Shown: piece after piece, positions 30,657 to 39,341 of the stretch
How positions within the stretch are numbered: the stretch's first letter is position 1
Layout: every line of letters starts with the position of its first letter
Assembly (NCBI RefSeq): GCF_000718785.1
Contig: NZ_JOCA01000031.1
Location: 1-62,930 of the forward strand
Length of the DNA: 62,930 nt
Direction of reading: 5' to 3'
Source of the DNA: Streptomyces sp. NRRL WC-3626
GTDB taxonomy: Bacteria; Actinomycetota; Actinomycetes; Streptomycetales; Streptomycetaceae
Notes under the pieces: model-generated
What the model was told of the DNA's origin: nothing
The model's input: only the letters and a program-made list of their open reading frames with translations
Databases searched by the model: none
Made by a program: the position numbers and the translations under genes

Positions 30657-33071
30657 GTGGCGGTATTGGCACGCTGGTGCTATCGGCATCGGCTGGTGGT
30701 CCTGTTGGTGTGGGTGGGGGCGCTGCTCGGACTGGGGGTTGCGGCGAGCGGCGCGGGCACGAACTACGCGAACGTCTTCTCGCTGCCGGACACCGACTCC
30801 AAGCGGGCGTACGACCTGATGGAGAAGGCGTTCCCGGAACGCTCCGGCGACACCGACACCGTGGTGTGGAAGGTCGGCGAGGGGTCCGTACGGGACGACT
30901 CCGTACGGTCCCGGATCGAGCCGGCGCTGGAGGAGATCGGGCGCATGGCGGGGGTCGGCGCGGTCTCCGGACCGTACGGCGAGCAGGGCGCCGCGCAGAT
31001 CAGCGAGGACGGGCGGATCGCGTACGCGCAGGTCACGTTCGCCGAGCAGGCCGACGCCGTACCGAAGGAGCTGGTGCAGGACGTCGTCGACACCGCGCAG
31101 GACGCGGAGCGTGACGGGCTGGAGGTGGAGCTGGGCGGCCAGGCCATCACCCGGGTCCAGGAGCCGCCCACCGGTACGGCCGAGCTGGTCGGCGTCCTGG
31201 CCGCCGCGATCGTGCTGTTCGTGGCCTTCGGGTCGCTCTTCGCGATGCTGCTGCCGATCGTGGTCGCCGTCTTCGGCGTCGGCACCGGCCTGTTCGGCAC
31301 CCAGCTGATCAGCCATGTCACCGACGTCCCCGAACTCGCCTCGCTGCTGTCCACGTTGATCGGGCTGGGCGTCGGCATCGACTACGCCCTGTTCATCGTC
31401 ACCCGGCACCGGCGCGGCATCCTGCGCGGCGCCGACCCGGAGGAGGCCGCGGTCACCGCTCTCAACACCTCGGGGCGCGCCGTGCTGTTCGCGGGCGGCA
31501 CGGTGTGCATCGCGCTCGCCGGAATGCTGGTGACGAACCTGCGGTTCCTGGACGGTGTCGTCATCGGCACCTCGCTGACCGTCGTCCTGAGCGTGCTCGC
31601 CGCCGTCACACTGCTGCCCGCGCTCCTCGGACTGCTCGGCCCCCGGGTGCTCAGCCGCCGCCAGCGCCGCCGGCTCGCCGCGGCCGGCCCGCAGACCGAG
31701 GCCGTGAGCGGTCTCGCCGCCCGCTGGTCCGCCGGTGTCCAGCGCCGCCCGCGGACGGTGGCCGTCGTCGCCGTCGCCCTGATGGCGGCGCTCGCGATCC
31801 CGCTGCTGTCATTGCGCCTGGGCACCGTGGACCAGGGCAACGACGAGGCCTCCACGACCACCAGGAAGGCCTACGACCTGCTCGCCGAGGGCTTCGGGCC
31901 CGGCTTCAACGGGCCGCTCCAGGTGGTGGTGGACGGGGAGGCGTCCGACGGTCTGGTGACCGTCCTGGAGAAGACCGACGGTGTCGCCGCGGTCGCCGCC
32001 GTGCCGCCCGCGAACGGGGTCAGCGTCATCCAGGTGGTGCCCACCACCTCACCGCAGGACGTGGAGACCGACCGGCTCATCGACACCCTGCGCGACGACG
32101 TCCTCCCGGAGGCGGGTGTCCAGGGCCATGTCGGCGGCGTGACCGCCGTGTCCAAGGACTTCGCGACGGTGACCGGTGACCGGCTGCCGCTGTTCATCGC
32201 CACCATCATCGGGCTCGGCTTCCTGCTTCTGCTGCTCGCGTTCCGTTCCCTGGTGGTGCCGCTGACGGCCGCCGTGATGAACCTCCTCGCGGCGGCGGCC
32301 TCCTTCGGCGTCCTCGTCGCGATCTTCCAGTGGGGGCACGGCCTCGAACTGCTGGGCCTCGGCAAGGAGGGCCCCATCGCGGCGTTCCTGCCGATCATCA
32401 TGCTGTCGCTGCTGTTCGGGCTCTCCATGGACTACCAGGTGTTCCTGGTGAGCCGGATGCACGAGGAGTGGGTGCACACCCGCGACAACGCCCGCGCGGT
32501 GCGCGTCGGCCTCGCGGAGACCAGCCGCGTCATCAACTCCGCCGCCCTGATCATGGTCTGCGTCTTCCTCGCCTTCGTGCTCAGCGGGGACTACGGCGCG
32601 GCCATGGCGGGTGTCGGGCTGGCCGCCGCGGTCGCCCTGGACGCGTTCATCCTCCGTACGGCGCTGGTGCCGGCCGTGATGCATCTGCTCGGGAAGTCCA
32701 ACTGGTGGCTGCCCGCCGGACTGGAGAAGCGGCTGCCGCATCTCGCGGTCGAGCCGGGGGAGGACGCCCCGGAGCCCGAGCCGGTCCCGGGCGGACCCTC
32801 CTCCGTCGTCCACGGCTTCGTCCGCGCCGCCGACGGGGAGGCCGTCGAGGGTGCCGCCGTCACCCTGCTGACGTCGGGCGGACGCCAGCTGGACCGAGTG
32901 GTCTCCCTCGCGGACGGCGCGTACATCGTCGCCGTACCGGCTCCGGGTACCTATCTGCTCGCGGTCACGGCGAGTGCGTTCGGCTCGCGCGCGGCCCAGG
33001 TGACCGTCGCGGACGGGCCGCTGGTGCACGACGTGGAGCTCACGCCCGGTGAGGTGGACGCCGTCAACTGA
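30657..33071 (+). CDS. MMPL/RND-family transporter with C-terminal beta-sandwich domain
   Basis: The 804-residue protein has the MMPL fold: two sets of six membrane helices, each with a large extracytoplasmic loop. GLGVGIDYALF and LFGLSMDYQVFLVSR are the proton-relay segments. After the last helix, about 90 residues (HGFVRAADGEAVEGAAVTLL ... GAYIVAVPAPGTYLLAV) form a carboxypeptidase-regulatory/Cna-B-like beta-sandwich, not part of standard MMPL proteins. The GTG at 30657 follows AAGGAG. It converges on the TetR gene with an 8-base overlap. Confidence 0.93.
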   Translation: MAVLARWCYRHRLVVLLVWVGALLGLGVAASGAGTNYANVFSLPDTDSKRAYDLMEKAFPERSGDTDTVVWKVGEGSVRDDSVRSRIEPALEEIGRMAGVGAVSGPYGEQGAAQISEDGRIAYAQVTFAEQADAVPKELVQDVVDTAQDAERDGLEVELGGQAITRVQEPPTGTAELVGVLAAAIVLFVAFGSLFAMLLPIVVAVFGVGTGLFGTQLISHVTDVPELASLLSTLIGLGVGIDYALFIVTRHRRGILRGADPEEAAVTALNTSGRAVLFAGGTVCIALAGMLVTNLRFLDGVVIGTSLTVVLSVLAAVTLLPALLGLLGPRVLSRRQRRRLAAAGPQTEAVSGLAARWSAGVQRRPRTVAVVAVALMAALAIPLLSLRLGTVDQGNDEASTTTRKAYDLLAEGFGPGFNGPLQVVVDGEASDGLVTVLEKTDGVAAVAAVPPANGVSVIQVVPTTSPQDVETDRLIDTLRDDVLPEAGVQGHVGGVTAVSKDFATVTGDRLPLFIATIIGLGFLLLLLAFRSLVVPLTAAVMNLLAAAASFGVLVAIFQWGHGLELLGLGKEGPIAAFLPIIMLSLLFGLSMDYQVFLVSRMHEEWVHTRDNARAVRVGLAETSRVINSAALIMVCVFLAFVLSGDYGAAMAGVGLAAAVALDAFILRTALVPAVMHLLGKSNWWLPAGLEKRLPHLAVEPGEDAPEPEPVPGGPSSVVHGFVRAADGEAVEGAAVTLLTSGGRQLDRVVSLADGAYIVAVPAPGTYLLAVTASAFGSRAAQVTVADGPLVHDVELTPGEVDAVN

Positions 33072-33837
33072 CGGGGTCGGGGCGCTCGTCGCCGGCGGGC
33101 GCCCCCTTCTCCTTCTTCGCCGGGTCCGGGAGCGCCTTGGTCATGCCGGGCAGGAACTCCGTGAACAGTTCGTGCACTTCGCGCACCAGCGGCCGCAGCA
33201 CCCGGAAACGGGCCAGGGAGATGCCGCGCGCGGTGATCCGGGCGCCGCGTTCGGCGAGCCGGTAGCTGCGCTCACGGCCCTTGGTGCGGTCGAAGATCCA
33301 GTACAGGACCAGGCCCATCTGCGACAGCCACATCAACTCGGGCAGGATGTCCCGCAGTTCGTCGGGCACCTTCGTCTTCGTGCCCGCGAGCACCGAACGG
33401 TGGACGCTGATCGCCTCCACGCGCGCGTGCTCCGACTCGGGGGAGAAGGGGCTGAGCGGGCTGTCCGGGTCGGCGGCGTTCTTGAAGAACTGCACCGCGA
33501 ACTCGTGGTACGGCGTCGCGATGTCCAGCCACGCCTTCAGCACGCCCGCCAGCCGCGCCTCCAGGTCGGTCTCCCGGCGCAGGACCTCCCGGGCCGCCAC
33601 CTGGTGCTCGGCGGCGATCCGGTCGTAGAAGCCCTGGATCAGGTGTTCTTTGCCCTCGAAGTAGTAGTACGCGTTGCCGACGGAGACCCCGGCCTCCTTG
33701 GCGATGGCCCGCATGGTCGTCTTGTCGTACCCGCGCTCCTGGAACAGCCGCATGGCCGTCTCCAGGATCAGGGCGCGGGTCTGCTCGGACTTGCTGAGGG
33801 TGGCGCCGTCGTCGGGGCCGTCGTTCTTCACGGGCAC
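33064..33837 (-). CDS. TetR-family transcriptional regulator
   Basis: The 257-residue protein has an N-terminal TetR HTH (ALILETAMRLFQERGYDKTT ... VSVGNAYYYFEGKEHL) and a helical ligand domain. It is the third gene of an operon behind a promoter with two TTGAAC palindromes (34792-34851), the expected operator form for a TetR dimer. Autoregulation of the whole operon is therefore likely. It also converges on the MMPL gene, which it might control. Confidence 0.93.
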   Translation of the reverse strand: MPVKNDGPDDGATLSKSEQTRALILETAMRLFQERGYDKTTMRAIAKEAGVSVGNAYYYFEGKEHLIQGFYDRIAAEHQVAAREVLRRETDLEARLAGVLKAWLDIATPYHEFAVQFFKNAADPDSPLSPFSPESEHARVEAISVHRSVLAGTKTKVPDELRDILPELMWLSQMGLVLYWIFDRTKGRERSYRLAERGARITARGISLARFRVLRPLVREVHELFTEFLPGMTKALPDPAKKEKGAPAGDERPDPVS

Positions 33838-33868
33838 GGAAGGAGCCTAACGCCAGCGGGAGGCGGGC

Positions 33869-34372
33869 CTACGGTGCGGTGCAGGTGCCCGCCTCGCAGT
33901 CCGGCGGGGTGTAGTTCCAGCCGTCGCGCGGATCGTACGTCCACCCGTCACCCCTGCGGTACACGCTCCCGCCCCACCCGGACCGGACCCCGCGCCACTT
34001 GGCGGCGGCCAGCACCGCGCCCTTGGCGAGCCGCAGGCCGGACGGGGTGCTCAGCCGGTGGGCGAGGCGCCGGTACTCGCGCAGCGCCCACAGGGTGACG
34101 ATCCAGGCGTGGGCTCCCCGGTACACCTGCCCGGCGTCCCCCACGACGGTGATCTCCTCCAGCGTGGAGCGGTGGTCGAGGCCGGGGAAGCGGGCCCGCG
34201 CCTCCTCCGACGCGGCCGGGATGGGCTCCAGGGGCACCAGCTGCGGCTGGCGCACCAGCCAGTCCCGTACGAAGGCGCACAGGGAGCAGTCGGCGTCGTA
34301 CAGCACGGTGAGCCGGCGGACCGGGACGCGCACCGCGCCCCGGCCCCGGACGGTGGCCGTCACGCCGCTCAC
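33869..34372 (-). CDS. DCC1-like thiol-disulfide oxidoreductase family protein (DUF393)
   Basis: The 167-residue protein has the DCC-family signature TVLYDADCSLCAFVRDWL (DxxCxxC) near the N-terminus, followed by PLEPI and the family's aromatic helix. The last 40 residues are Trp/Gly/Asp-rich with a C-terminal CEAGTC. The GTG at 34372 overlaps the membrane-protein stop by GTGA. Redox activity is inferred from the CxxC; no substrate is known. It is the middle gene of the TetR operon. Confidence 0.85.
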   Translation of the reverse strand: MSGVTATVRGRGAVRVPVRRLTVLYDADCSLCAFVRDWLVRQPQLVPLEPIPAASEEARARFPGLDHRSTLEEITVVGDAGQVYRGAHAWIVTLWALREYRRLAHRLSTPSGLRLAKGAVLAAAKWRGVRSGWGGSVYRRGDGWTYDPRDGWNYTPPDCEAGTCTAP

Positions 34373-34776
34373 ACCCCGGCCGTGGGGGCCGCCCAGCCCT
34401 GCGGCGGCACCGGCGGAACCTGCTCGCGCTCCATCATCCCGCGCCGCCGGATCTTGTTGAGCACCCACACGTTGCCCAGGTGCATCACACCGAGCACCAG
34501 CAGCACCACGCCGAGCTTGGTCGACAGGGCCTCGAAGATGCCGCGCGTGTCGGTGATCGTGTCGTCGTCGCTCAGGTACAGCGCGACGAAGCCGAGGTTC
34601 ACGAGATAGAAGCCGACCACGAGGAGGTGGTTGACGGCGTCGGCGAGCTTCTCGTTCCCGTGCAGCACGTCGGACAGGAAGATCCGCCCGTTCCTGCTGA
34701 GCGTACGAGCCACCCACACGGTCAGCCCGATGCTGACGACGAGGTAGATGACATAGGCGATGACAGTACGGTCCAT
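34369..34776 (-). CDS. Four-helix integral membrane protein
   Basis: The 135-residue protein has four hydrophobic segments (IAYVIYLVVSIGLTVWVA, LLVVGFYLVNLGFVALYL, LGVVLLVLGVMHLG and a shorter one) and a Pro-rich C-terminal tail. It is the first gene of the TetR operon, directly behind the TTGAAC promoter/operator, so it is the most strongly controlled target. It overlaps the DUF393 gene. I do not recognise a named family. Confidence 0.82.
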   Translation of the reverse strand: MDRTVIAYVIYLVVSIGLTVWVARTLSRNGRIFLSDVLHGNEKLADAVNHLLVVGFYLVNLGFVALYLSDDDTITDTRGIFEALSTKLGVVLLVLGVMHLGNVWVLNKIRRRGMMEREQVPPVPPQGWAAPTAGV

Positions 34777-34791
34777 GCCCCCCAGCCTTTC

Positions 34792-34805
34792 TTGAACGCG
34801 TTCAA
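34792..34805. promoter_or_regulatory. TetR operator candidate O2 (TTGAACGCGTTCAA)
   Basis: A perfect 14-base palindrome located just downstream of the predicted transcription start of the TetR operon and 16 bases before the first start codon. It differs at one central base from the second site 46 bases away. Confidence 0.8.
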
Positions 34806-34821
34806 AACGCTGACAGGGGAG

Positions 34822-34851
34822 ACTCTAGACCCTTCTTTTGAACGTGTTCAA
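34822..34851 (-). promoter_or_regulatory. Promoter of the TetR operon overlapping operator O1
   Basis: On the minus strand, TTGAAC (34851-34846) is an 18-base spacer away from TAGAGT (34827-34822), a good sigma-70-type promoter. The -35 is the first half of the palindrome TTGAACACGTTCAA (34838-34851), so a bound TetR dimer would block polymerase. The second palindrome lies about 10-15 bases past the expected start site. Confidence 0.75.
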
Positions 34852-34900
34852 CTCCAGGGTGGGGTGTGCTGCGTCACGGAACACCGTCACGGAATGCCGA

Positions 34901-34931
34901 AGGGCCCCGTCTCCGGTGGAGACGGGGCCCT
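34901..34931 (-). terminator. sdh operon terminator
   Basis: A perfect 14-base stem, AGGGCCCCGTCTCC (34901-34914) with its complement (34918-34931), encloses a 3-base loop, 22 bases after the sdhB stop. Confidence 0.88.
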
Positions 34932-34952
34932 ACGGCCGTGCGGCGGGGTGGG

Positions 34953-35732
34953 TCAGAAGCGGCGGGTGATCAGTGCGCGCTTCACTTCCGCGATCGCCTT
35001 CGTCACCTCGATGCCACGGGGGCAGGCGTCGGTGCAGTTGAAGGTGGTGCGGCAGCGCCAGACGCCGTCCTTGTCGTTGAGGATCTCCAGGCGCTGTTCG
35101 CCGGCCTCGTCGCGCGAGTCGAAGATGAAGCGGTGCGCGTTGACGATCGCGGCCGGGCCGAAGTACTGGCCGTCGTTCCAGAACACCGGGCACGAGGACG
35201 TGCACGCGGCGCACAGGATGCACTTGGTCGTGTCGTCGAAGCGCGCGCGGTCCTCGGCGGTCTGCAGGCGCTCGCGCGTCGGCTCGTTGGTCTCCTTCGT
35301 GATCAGGAAGGGCATCACGTCCCGGTACGCCTGGAAGAACGGCTCCATGTCCACGACCAGGTCCTTCAGGACCGTCAGGCCCTTGATGGCCTCGACCGTG
35401 ATCGGCTTCTCGGGGTTGATGTCCTTGATCAGCGTCTTGCAGGCCAGACGGTTCTTGCCGTTGATCCGCATGGCGTCGGAGCCGCAGATGCCGTGGGCGC
35501 AGGAACGGCGGAAGGTGAGCGTGCCGTCCAGATCCCACTTGATCTTGTGCAGCGCGTCGAGGACGCGCTCCTTCGGGTCGATCTCCAGCTGGAAGTCTTC
35601 CCAGACCGCCTCGGCGGAGACCTCCGGGTTGAACCGGCGGATCCGCATGGTGACGGTGATGTACGGGGAGTCGGCGAAACCGGGCTCGGGGGAACCGGCC
35701 GCGTCCGCCTTGTCCAGAACAGGGGTAGCCAT
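34953..35732 (-). CDS. sdhB: Succinate dehydrogenase iron-sulfur subunit
   Basis: The 259-residue electron-transfer subunit has the [2Fe-2S] cysteines in SCAHGICGSDAM and RLAC. The [4Fe-4S] and [3Fe-4S] ligands are in CILCAACTSSCP and CTDACPRG. It passes electrons from SdhA to the membrane anchor. Its ATG shares one base with the sdhA stop (TGATG), so it is translationally coupled. It is the last gene of sdhCDAB and is followed by a strong terminator. Confidence 0.97.
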   Translation of the reverse strand: MATPVLDKADAAGSPEPGFADSPYITVTMRIRRFNPEVSAEAVWEDFQLEIDPKERVLDALHKIKWDLDGTLTFRRSCAHGICGSDAMRINGKNRLACKTLIKDINPEKPITVEAIKGLTVLKDLVVDMEPFFQAYRDVMPFLITKETNEPTRERLQTAEDRARFDDTTKCILCAACTSSCPVFWNDGQYFGPAAIVNAHRFIFDSRDEAGEQRLEILNDKDGVWRCRTTFNCTDACPRGIEVTKAIAEVKRALITRRF

Positions 35733-37486
35733 CAGTACTTACGCTCCATCGGCTGGTAGCGGGTCTGGACGACCGGCTTGTAGTCCAGACGGACGGTCTC
35801 GGTGCCGTCGGCGCCGACCTCGCGGTACGCCATCGTGTGACGCATGAAGTTGACGTCGTCGCGGTTCGGGTAGTCCTCGCGGTAGTGACCGCCGCGGGAC
35901 TCCTTGCGGGCCAGCGCCGAGACGGCCATGACCTCGGCCAGGTCGAGCAGGTTGCCCAGCTCGACGGCCTCGAGGAGGTCGGTGTTGAACCGCTTGCCCT
36001 TGTCCTGGATGGCGACGTTCTTGTAGCGCTCGCGCAGCTCGGCGATCTTCTCGACCGCCGTCTTGATCGTCTGCTCGGTGCGGAACACCATGACGTTGGC
36101 GTCCATGGTCTCCTGCAGCTCCCGGCGGATGGTGGCCACCCGCTCGGTGCCGGTGGAGGTCCGCAGCCGCTCGATCTGCTCGACGACCAGGGACTCCGGG
36201 TTCTCCGGCAGCTCGACGAAGTCGGCCTTCTGGGAGTACTCCGCCGCCGCGATACCGGCCCGCTTGCCGAACACGTTGATGTCCAGCAGCGAGTTGGTGC
36301 CCAGCCGGTTGGCGCCGTGCACGGAGACACAGGCGACCTCGCCGGCCGCGAACAGACCCGGTACGACGGTGGTGTTGTCGAGGAGCACCTCACCCTCGAC
36401 GTTCGTCGGGATGCCGCCCATCGCGTAGTGCGCGGTGGGCTGGATCGGGATCGGGTCCGTGTACGGCTCGATACCGAGGTACGTCCGCGCGAACTCCGTG
36501 ATGTCGGGCAGCTTGGCGTCCAGCTGCTCCGGTGGGAGGTGCGTGAGGTCCAGGTAGACGTGGTCGCCCTCGGGACCGCAGCCGCGGCCCTCGCGGATCT
36601 CCGTGTAGATGGAGCGGGAGACGACGTCACGGGACGCGAGGTCCTTCATGACCGGCGCGTACTTCTCCATGAAGCGCTCGCCGTCCTTGTTGCGCAGGAT
36701 GCCGCCCTCACCGCGGGCGCCCTCCGTCAGCAGGATGCCCATGCGCCAGATGCCGGTCGGGTGGAACTGGAAGAACTCCATGTCCTCCAGCGGCAGCCCG
36801 CGCCGGTACACGGCCGCCTGGCCGTCACCCGTCAGCGTGTGCGCGTTCGACGTCACCTTGAAGAACTTGCCGGTGCCGCCGGACGCGTAGATCACGGACT
36901 TCGCCTGGAAGACGTGGATCTCACCGGTCGCCAGCTCGTACGCCACCACACCGGCGGACTTCTTGACGCCGTCGACCTCGGTGATCAGCTGGTCCAGGAC
37001 GTAGAACTCGTTGAAGAACTCCACACCCTCCTTGACGCAGTTCTGGTACAGCGTCTGGAGGATCATGTGACCGGTGCGGTCGGCCGCGTAGCAGGACCGG
37101 CGGACCGGCGCCTCGCCGTGGTTACGGCTGTGACCGCCGAAGCGGCGCTGGTCGATGGTGCCGTTCGGCGTGCGGTTGAACGGCAGGCCCATCTTCTCCA
37201 GGTCGAGGACCGAGTCGATGGCCTCCTTCGCCAGGATCTCGGCGGCGTCCTGGTCGACCAGGTAGTCACCGCCCTTGACCGTGTCGAACGTGTGCCACTC
37301 CCAGTTGTCCTCCTCCACGTTGGCCAGCGCGGCGGCCATGCCGCCCTGCGCCGCGCCCGTGTGGGAACGCGTGGGGTAGAGCTTGGTCAGGACGGCGGTG
37401 CGGCTGCGCTTCGTCGACTCGATGGCCGCGCGCATGCCGGCGCCACCGGCGCCGACGATGACGGTGTCGTACTTGTGTACCTTCAT
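35732..37486 (-). CDS. sdhA: Succinate dehydrogenase flavoprotein subunit
   Basis: The 584-residue catalytic subunit oxidises succinate to fumarate. It has [12 protein letters not shown] at the N-terminus, the covalent FAD His in [11 protein letters not shown], and active-site segments [24 protein letters not shown] and the C-terminal [13 protein letters not shown]. Length is normal. It sits between sdhD (19 bases upstream) and sdhB. Confidence 0.98.
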   Translation of the reverse strand: MKVHKYDTVIVGAGGAGMRAAIESTKRSRTAVLTKLYPTRSHTGAAQGGMAAALANVEEDNWEWHTFDTVKGGDYLVDQDAAEILAKEAIDSVLDLEKMGLPFNRTPNGTIDQRRFGGHSRNHGEAPVRRSCYAADRTGHMILQTLYQNCVKEGVEFFNEFYVLDQLITEVDGVKKSAGVVAYELATGEIHVFQAKSVIYASGGTGKFFKVTSNAHTLTGDGQAAVYRRGLPLEDMEFFQFHPTGIWRMGILLTEGARGEGGILRNKDGERFMEKYAPVMKDLASRDVVSRSIYTEIREGRGCGPEGDHVYLDLTHLPPEQLDAKLPDITEFARTYLGIEPYTDPIPIQPTAHYAMGGIPTNVEGEVLLDNTTVVPGLFAAGEVACVSVHGANRLGTNSLLDINVFGKRAGIAAAEYSQKADFVELPENPESLVVEQIERLRTSTGTERVATIRRELQETMDANVMVFRTEQTIKTAVEKIAELRERYKNVAIQDKGKRFNTDLLEAVELGNLLDLAEVMAVSALARKESRGGHYREDYPNRDDVNFMRHTMAYREVGADGTETVRLDYKPVVQTRYQPMERKY

Positions 37487-37505
37487 GATTTTCGCAGCCC
37501 CGTGC

Positions 37506-37988
37506 CTAGCGGATGTTCGGGTCGAAGGTGAAGATCACCAGCGTGCCCAGCAGGATGGTGAACACCGTGGCGGTGTAGAGCAGGCCCTTGAGCCACAGCC
37601 GGGTGTTCGGACGCTCCGCGTAGTCGTTGATGACCGTGCGCAGGCCGTTCGTGCCGTGCAGCATCGCCAGCCACAGCATCAGCAGGTCCCAGACCTGCCA
37701 GAACGGCGAGGCCCAGCGGCCCGCCACGAAGGCGAAACCGATCTTGGAGACGCCGCCGTCGAGGACGAGCTGGATCAGCAGGTGGCCGATGACCAGCACG
37801 ACCAGCACGACACCGGACAGGCGCATGAACAGCCACGCGGCCAGTTCGAAGTTGCCCCGGGTGGACTTCGGGGTCTTCTTCGTCCGCTGGCGCGGCGGCT
37901 CGATGACCGGTGCCGGGTTGTCGACGGAGTAGAGCGAGGCGCCCTCGACGGGGCCGATGCCCGAGGCGGTGGTATCAGTCGTGGACAT
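37506..37988 (-). CDS. sdhD: Succinate dehydrogenase hydrophobic anchor subunit
   Basis: The 160-residue membrane anchor has three transmembrane helices after an N-terminal cytoplasmic extension of about 45 residues. The heme/quinone region includes [10 protein letters not shown] and [11 protein letters not shown], with conserved His residues. It lies 5 bases after sdhC. Confidence 0.95.
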   Translation of the reverse strand: MSTTDTTASGIGPVEGASLYSVDNPAPVIEPPRQRTKKTPKSTRGNFELAAWLFMRLSGVVLVVLVIGHLLIQLVLDGGVSKIGFAFVAGRWASPFWQVWDLLMLWLAMLHGTNGLRTVINDYAERPNTRLWLKGLLYTATVFTILLGTLVIFTFDPNIR

Positions 37989-37993
37989 GGTCG

Positions 37994-38374
37994 TCAGCTC
38001 CCGAACACTTCACGAGCGGCGTGGCCGAGCACGGGGTAGATCGCCCCGAGCATGAGCACGACCCAGATGGCGACGACCGTCCAGAGCATCTGCTTCTGGT
38101 AGCGGGCGCCCTTGGCCCAGAAGTCGACGGCGATGACACGCAGGCCGTTGAGCGCGTGGAACAGGATGGCGGCGACGAGGCCGTACTCCAGCAGCGCGAC
38201 GATCGGCGTCTTGTACGTGGCCACGACATCGTCGTAGGCCTCGGGGGACACTCGTACGAGCGAGGTGTCCAGCACGTGAACGAACAGGAAGAAGAAGATG
38301 AGGACGCCGGTGACTCGGTGAGCCACCCAGGACCACATTCCTTCCCGGCCGCGGTACAGCGTTCCAGCCGGCAC
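37994..38374 (-). CDS. sdhC: Succinate dehydrogenase cytochrome b556 subunit
   Basis: The 126-residue three-helix membrane subunit begins PAGTLYRGREGMWSWVAHR. Conserved His residues in the WVAHRVTG and FHALNGLRV segments probably ligate heme b. The GTG at 38374 is chosen because GGAGGAAA precedes it at ideal distance and the mature length then matches actinobacterial SdhC; the frame is open further upstream. It is the first gene of the operon. A TAACAT at 38468-38463 on the minus strand may be the -10 box. Confidence 0.95.
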   Translation of the reverse strand: MPAGTLYRGREGMWSWVAHRVTGVLIFFFLFVHVLDTSLVRVSPEAYDDVVATYKTPIVALLEYGLVAAILFHALNGLRVIAVDFWAKGARYQKQMLWTVVAIWVVLMLGAIYPVLGHAAREVFGS

Positions 38375-38532
38375 GGAAGTTTCCTCCGGGAGCGGGGGTC
38401 GGGGCCGCGCCGGCTTTCCTTGTCGGTCGGGCCCGGCCGGGTACGGTCCACCGGCCCCCAGCATGTTAGCGACGGATGCCTGCGGCGCTTGCAGGGGGCC
38501 TGCCGGTGTGATCAAACTGGCACGCTTACGGG

Positions 38533-39228
38533 CTATCGGGGTGGCATACGGGATGGATTGTCCGGTTGTGTGACGGGTGTGGCGTCGCGAGGGCCGGTCG
38601 CGCGGTTCCCCGCGCCCCTGAGGGGCGCGTCCCGTGCCCCCAATGAGGTGAGCAGCCGCTCCTTCGCGAGCTGGCGGAGGTGGTCCGCCGCTACCGCTCG
38701 TTCCTCGTCGGGATCGTTGGCCAAACGTGATCGGATGCTTTCCAGGAAGCGGTCCAGGATCTCTTCCCCGGGGACGCCGTCCAGGGAGATCACGAAGGCG
38801 TGCCCGAACGTGGACTCGTACGCCGTGTGGGCCGCGGTGAGGGCCGTGTGGGCGGCGGAGTAGGTGTCCTCGGGGAGGACGGGGCGGGGCTCGGCCGTCA
38901 GGGCCTCGGTGAGTTCCTTGGGGGAGAGGTCGTACGCCGCCTCGTCGGAGGCCGCGAGCAGGGACGGCAGATCCGGGTAGGGGCGGTGGCCGGAGAGGCG
39001 AAGGGCCCAGCGCGGGCTGCGCAGACAGGCCAGGAGGAGGCGCTCGGCGTCCTCGGCCGGACCGGTGTTGAACCGCTCCAGCGCGGACGGCGTCCCGGGC
39101 GTGCCGCGGGACTGTCCGGGTATGGCGACTCGGCCGGGGAGGTCTGGGAGACGGTGCGCAGGCAGCGTGGGTCCTCGTGGGCGTCGCGTGTGTGTCGGTG
39201 GAAGATGCTGTGACAGTTCTGACGCCAC
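38533..39228 (-). CDS. UraD-like (OHCU decarboxylase family) protein, degenerate active site
   Basis: The roughly 231-residue protein has the helical OHCU-decarboxylase pattern: the ACLRSPRWA and GHRPYPDLPSLL region, then YESTFGHAFVISLDG and a C-terminal FLESIRSRLANDPDEER ... LRQLAKERL. The family's catalytic HPRIG-type segment reads EPRPVL here, so the key His is absent. It is probably a non-catalytic or repurposed paralogue. The GTG at 39228 has no clear ribosome-binding site, so the start is uncertain. The last 30 codons run through a dispersed hairpin repeat. Confidence 0.65.
   Translation of the reverse strand: MASELSQHLPPTHTRRPRGPTLPAHRLPDLPGRVAIPGQSRGTPGTPSALERFNTGPAEDAERLLLACLRSPRWALRLSGHRPYPDLPSLLAASDEAAYDLSPKELTEALTAEPRPVLPEDTYSAAHTALTAAHTAYESTFGHAFVISLDGVPGEEILDRFLESIRSRLANDPDEERAVAADHLRQLAKERLLTSLGARDAPLRGAGNRATGPRDATPVTQPDNPSRMPPR
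38595..38629. repeat. Dispersed hairpin element inside the UraD-like 3' end
   Basis: GGTCGCGCGGTTCCC is followed by CGCGCCCCT-G-AGGGGCGCG (38611-38629). From recollection this is a common Streptomyces intergenic hairpin; here it lies within the last codons of a gene. A shorter relative is at 14133-14150. Confidence 0.65.
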
Positions 39229-39341
39229 GTTATCGAGTGAGTCCGAGACGTGTCCGATCGGTACCCCGGATTCACCCGGTCGGCAGAGTTTGAGAACGGC
39301 TCGATGACGCCCTTCACTCGTTCGGGTCGTACGTTGGCCGG

